From NCBI GenBank assembly GCA_026874595.1, contig CM049311.1, forward strand, positions 37,588,176-37,652,175: 64,000 nucleotides of DNA, read 5' to 3'. The stretch's first letter is position 1, and every line of letters begins with the position of its first letter. Positions 59,860-64,000 of the stretch are shown in pieces. The notes beneath the pieces are model-generated. The model searched no databases. It was not told the DNA's origin and saw only the letters and a program-made list of their open reading frames with translations. The DNA is from Sipunculus nudus (lineage: Eukaryota; Annelida; Sipuncula; Golfingiida; Sipunculidae). Position numbers and translations under genes: made by a program.

Positions 59860-61290
59860 ACATGCTCAAATAACTATAGTTAAAAATTGCTGAATAGTTA
59901 TTCAATGTTATGAATATTTGAAAAATGACTATCAAAGTAAGGCTGAAAACCCATGGCAGACCCCGTGTCACTTCTTCAGTGGATTAAGAAATAACCGTGT
60001 GATATGTAAAAAAATAAACAAATGGTTTTGTAATGAGGTTTTTCATCTCAAAATGAGGCCTCAGTCCCTCTACCCCATAAGTATCAAACTGTGTGATTAA
60101 ATTAAAGTATGTGAAAATAATCGCCAATTTCAAATGGGCACCCACAGGATAGATATATCAGATACTATAGATACATTTAAGGTCCAATTTAATTTTAACC
60201 AACCAAAAAAATCGGGAGTGCTTCGTGCGATGGGGGGTCTGATTTCAGGTGCAGCGTATTTAATCTGCTTCGCTTCCTACGACAGGGGTCTGAGCTCTAG
60301 GGTTGCGTTCTAAACCTACGTAACAAGCTTTGAGACGGTCATAATCGCCCAGTGTTAAGCCGCTACGTGCCCAAACCAGCGGATGCAAATGTTCGTTCGA
60401 GCGACTAGGGTTGCTTATATGTACACATTAACTGGTTCGGTAAACATAAATTTGACAGGAATAACATCATTGCTTATAGAACGTTCGTGTGACATTCTAT
60501 GCAAAAATTATTAAGTGTTACACATATAATCACTCTGTTTGTTTCTTAATCCAAATGTTAAATGTGTAGTAATAAGTGTTAAGGGAGGTTCGCACGTTTC
60601 ATGTGTTTGTTATGATTGTGAATAATTAAAGGCATTTTAAAAATTTGGAAAAGGATGGCTCGGAACAGATCAAAGCGAACTATAGTAACAGGATGTTTCA
60701 ATAAAAGACAGGGTATAAGTAAAAATAACACGTAGGAGGGACGCCCAGATAGAATAGAAAACTAGCTCCTTTTATCTTTGATGCCGGCTAGGGAATGCAT
60801 GCTTGACCCTAAAATATAAAGCAACTATGTCTTGTGCCTCATATAAATAGGTAAATATAAGCATAGATGATACGTAAACCCAGGGGCGCCAATCCAAGTG
60901 GGAATGGGGTATATATCCCCGCCACATTTTGGCAAAGGGAGGGGGTGATAAATGTAATCATCCCCTGCATTTCAGAGAGTAGAATTTATATACTGGATTT
61001 ATATACTGGAAATAAAATATTTAAGTAAGTATAATGAGAGTTTTGAGCCTGTCTAATTTACCATATTGTTTTAATCTTAACTTGGTTGTAATATCTCAAA
61101 TATATCAATGTTCACATGCATTATGTGTGTATGCATGCAGGTTTACATGCATTATGTGCACATGCAGGCTCACATGCATTTTCATAGAACAATGAGATAA
61201 TGCTATATTCGTATAAGTTAACAAAAACATTCTACTCTATGAGTCATCCCCTACCCCTGAGGATAAATTTACGCCGCTGCAGAAAATCTT
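59860..61290. other. Intron 2 of the D8C gene, non-coding
   Basis: No supported element or exon. TGCATGCAGGTTTACATGCA-type short repeats lie at 61115-61185. Confidence 0.45.
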
Positions 61291-61296
61291 TTTTAC

Positions 61297-61502
61297 CTTC
61301 CATCCAAATAGGAAACAAACTTCCACATCGGCCTGTTCCAGGGAAAACAAGTTTATCAAATCGCCACCGGAGGGAGATACCACTCGATACCAGTCTGTTT
61401 TGAGGTCACGGTCACATTTTGGCTTCTCGCTCTGAGTCAGATCATTGAAAATGCTTCTTGAGGCCTGGTGATAATCCAGGATGGCATGACGAGTGCATGG
61501 AT
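61297..61502 (-). CDS. D8C membrane protein, exon 2 (D8C N-terminal half)
   Basis: The acceptor CTTTGTCTTTCAG ends at 61503 and the donor GAAG/GTAAAA starts at 61296. With the G carried from exon 1 it reads DPCTRHAILDYHQASRSIFN, LTQSEKPKCDRDLKTDWYR and VVSPSGGDLIN. The opening DPC-x5-L, RS, CD-x-L and WYR match D8C domains. The expected next motif appears only in another frame: KLVFPGTGRCGSLFPIWMEG, which ends in phase 1 as exon 3 requires. The exon is 206 nt, one short of 207, so one base seems missing between about 61355 and 61370. Either this allele is broken or the sequence has an error. Confidence 0.6.
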
Positions 61503-61509
61503 CTGAAAG

Positions 61510-62815
61510 ACAAAGGAATGATCTTTTCAAAACAAGAATTGGGGTTAATTAGTTTGTCTATATTTGTCTTTCACCGTATATTTTTATGTGACATTTTTCT
61601 GGAAGCTAGATAGCAATGACGCTCTCTTCATATTTCGCTTCATGTGTCAGTCACATTCAGTGCACAAAATCACATGTTAGGCAAAACAAGTATGTTTTTT
61701 TTTCATTATTGGGAGTGGGCGGTTGATTTGTTTTTTACCCTTTTTATTATAGGTTTTCGATAAAAAATATATCATCCAGGGACACAAGATAACATAATCA
61801 CTTTGCTAAACAGTTTAAAAAACATCAGAACATAGGGATCGCTTTTTCCCCTTTCAGTAAGCGCTATGTCCTTGGACCACAAACAAGATGAGTGCAATAT
61901 CAGGGAAGCAGGGGAGGGGAAAAGCAACATCAATGGCCTGCTACTTCTGCAGCTTTGCGTAACTCACTTCCTATCATCCCATCTCTTTCAGTCCTCTGCC
62001 AACCAGCCATGATTATTATCTAAAACGACCACTTTCTGCCTTCTGTTACTGCAGGGTGTAAAATAGTATAGATATTCAAGGAACCTGTGTCCTACGAGCT
62101 GTACGTCTAGAGTTGTGATGCTCAAGACGTTGAAATGGGATGAGTTTCTACGTTGCAGAAGTAGCATTAAAAGCGATTAGGCAAAGGTGTCACGTCTTCA
62201 GCTAAAGAAGCAACATCAACGTTGAGGCAACGAAATGGAGCAGCGCTACAAATAGAGAGATCATCGAATCAAACATGTCAAACATGCTGGTAAAACATGT
62301 CAACTCCGTCAGTGCCATGTTTGTGGTATCGATATCCTCCCTTGTTCGGGTCACTTTTCCATCTATGCCAGAGATCTAGCGGAATTAATGATCTAATGCA
62401 AGCAGTTCCTAGGAGAAAAGTGCATTATGGATTCGAAGATGGAACAAGTGTATCTGAAGCACTAGACCTCTCATATAAATGAGCCCTTAGTATATATCAA
62501 AGTTCGGTATAACAAAGAATAGACGAGCCTGCTCAGATAATTGCGAAATGTTAAGATCAAAAGTTTATAAATTTGTCGGAACGGTTCAAGTACTAGTTGG
62601 ATATGCAACAAAAACTAGGTGAGCTTGTGACAAGGGAGTTGTTATCGAGGATCCACAGATTGAAGTTGTTAAGCAAAGTTTATCTGCTTGGTTAATAATA
62701 AGATCATGTTAACAACACTTATCAAGGTGTAGACAAAGCGCTGTCATTCAGGATTTTGCTTTTGATACAGGTTACAAAAAAGACCGTGAGAGAAATATCC
62801 CGCGGTGTAAAAGCA
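61510..62815. other. Intron 1 of the D8C gene, non-coding
   Basis: No supported exon or repeat was seen between exon 2 and the TRIM element. Confidence 0.45.
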
Positions 62816-62823
62816 TTACCTGT

Positions 62824-63180
62824 TGTTACGAAACAAATTGGTCAGAAGAAATTTCTGGGCCGATCCGGGATTCGAACCCATGTCTGTAGCGCACATGTCC
62901 GGCGTTCAAACCGCTTCGCTAGCGAGACAGTTCGGTCCGCTTTTACGTCAACCCGTAACACAACCCCTCTTAAGAGCGTTCTGCTATCAGAATAAGACTA
63001 TCCCAGGAGTCACACCTTCGGTGAACTAGGTGGCGGTAATTTCCTAATTACTTCAAACCACCATTTCCTGGGCCACAAAGTTTGCCGTAATATTGGACGA
63101 GCCCCCATTTGTTACGAAGATAATTGTTCAGGGGAAAATGCTGGGCCGATTCGGGATTCGAACCCATAATGGTGGTGCTT
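62824..63180 (-). mobile_element. TRIM-type miniature LTR element
   Basis: Minus orientation. The downstream LTR at 62824-62960 (137 bp, TGTTACGGGT..TTCGTAACA) is complete; the upstream LTR at 63110-63180 is partial. Between them are about 149 bp with no coding. Next to the upstream LTR is TGGGGGCTCGTCC (63095-63107), a 13-base match to the tRNA-Pro primer site; next to the downstream LTR is AAGAGGGG, a purine tract. Each LTR holds GGGTTCGAATCCC (B box), and the complete LTR also TAGCGAAGCGG (A box), so it has a tRNA-like pol III promoter. A solo copy is at 1986-2123. It is a non-autonomous fossil. Confidence 0.65.
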
Positions 63181-63802
63181 TTGACCTAACCCTGTCGTAA
63201 GCTTGCATGGAAATCTGCGATGAATTAAGGATACTTCCTGGGTGACTTTGTATTTTTTTAAAGTGACCTATCAAGCTAATATTCCTCATGGGAAAAGCTC
63301 AGTTTACCGTGTATATCATCGAGTATATGATAACTTTAGATATGTGTATTGTTACATTTAAATATAGAAAAAACACCTCATTATATTTTCAAAACGGCGG
63401 CAACTATAATAACCACAGGCCAACCTGTTTCTAAAATAGCTCATCCTTCAGCTATAAAAATCCCGCCGCGATAAATCCTTTCGAACTTATTGTTTGGCCA
63501 CCGTGAATATCAACGAGTATATGATCACGTTATATATATATATATATATATGTTTTGTTACATTTAAATAGATAAAAAAGCGATTTCGGTTTAACCTTCG
63601 TCTCCGAAGCCAATGATCTTGATACTGACGTTCCGCTGACGCTCTGGAACAAACTAGGTAGTCCCATGTGATTTTTTTATAAAATAAATTATATATATAT
63701 GAGACTAAACAGGCCCAATTGTCATCGAATGTCTTCCAGCAGATGTTTGAGTCTTACGTTAACCCCTCACAGTATTAAGAACATACCATTCGCCAACTTT
63801 AC

Positions 63803-63896
63803 CTTGGGCATGAGCTGATTTTGACAGTCCCTCCAGAATTATAAGACAAAGTTGAGTAGCTAATAATGTGATGACTGGATGTCTACAGGTACCCAT
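63803..63896 (-). CDS. D8C membrane protein, exon 1 (signal peptide)
   Basis: The ATG at 63896 opens MGTCRHPVITLLATQLCLII then LEGLSKSAHAQ, a clear signal peptide with probable cleavage after SAHA. The donor CCCAAG/GTAAAG leaves one base (G), which completes GAT (Asp) with exon 2. The gene then runs 63896 to 46251: signal peptide, one D8C domain, Ser/Thr stalk, transmembrane helix, short tail, about 250 residues. D8C domains occur in uromodulin, GP2, OIT3 and VWDE-like proteins, often on epithelial or blood-cell surfaces. No ZP, EGF or VWD domain is seen, so it is not a direct counterpart of those genes. The function is unknown; recognition or adhesion is a guess. Confidence 0.65.
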
Positions 63897-64000
63897 GTTG
63901 AAGGTGTTTAATATGGCGGCATGAACAGCCACATTAACGAAGGCCCGCTTATAGCACCTGAGGTAAACACAAGTTTAAAGATTAACATATTTCAAAAGCT

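Overview
This is a eukaryotic (animal) genomic window: AT-rich, with long introns using GT-AG splice sites, many (TA)n, (CT)n and homopolymer tracts, and mostly mobile DNA. The gene families seen (a D8C-domain membrane protein, tRNA-type SINEs, PHD-bearing intron-rich IS630/Tc1-like transposons, a Gypsy-class element with integrase ahead of reverse transcriptase) fit a lophotrochozoan, most likely a bivalve mollusc. The species is inferred, not proven.

Host genes are few and all read on the minus strand. At 127-336 there is a first coding exon of a secreted Cys-rich protein, which continues off the left edge. A four-exon gene runs from 63896 down to 46251: signal peptide, a D8C domain split over two exons, then a transmembrane segment and short tail. 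All three splice junctions are phase 1, which supports the model, but exon 2 carries one frame inconsistency. A small basic ORF at 44347-44528 is only a weak candidate.

The left arm (1-12 kb) holds a SINE copy, a hAT-type MITE with a 27-bp minisatellite, a 138-bp LTR-like insert, a CpG-rich MITE with TAA flanks, and a decayed PIF/Harbinger pair (SANT/MADF-like ORF and transposase C-terminus).

The centre (12.4-34.7 kb) is the most unusual part. Three IS630/Tc1/mariner-type elements (A 12949-22698, B 23291-32374, C 32415-34306) lie nearly end to end with TA flanks, with a MITE of matching termini between A and B. The whole block sits between hAT-like ends with near-matching 8-bp flanks. A and B each carry the same minus-strand ten-exon gene: helix-turn-helix exons, a D-x89-D-x79-E transposase core spread over five exons, an acidic exon, and a PHD finger over the last two exons. 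Exon phases and several exon lengths are identical in A and B. Both copies are broken. C is an internally deleted derivative.

The right arm (34.7-64 kb) contains a broken minus-strand ORF family of unknown class (HEEADTRM motif plus CXC cysteines), two solo LTRs of one family with perfect 4-bp target duplications, a 1.4-kb TIR element with a SINE inside it, and a young Gypsy-class element (52175-58853) of Gmr1-like domain order. That element lies antisense in intron 2 of the D8C gene, 49 bp from the exon 3 splice acceptor. Near the right edge is a miniature LTR retroelement (TRIM) with a tRNA-Pro primer site, whose LTRs contain tRNA-like A and B boxes.
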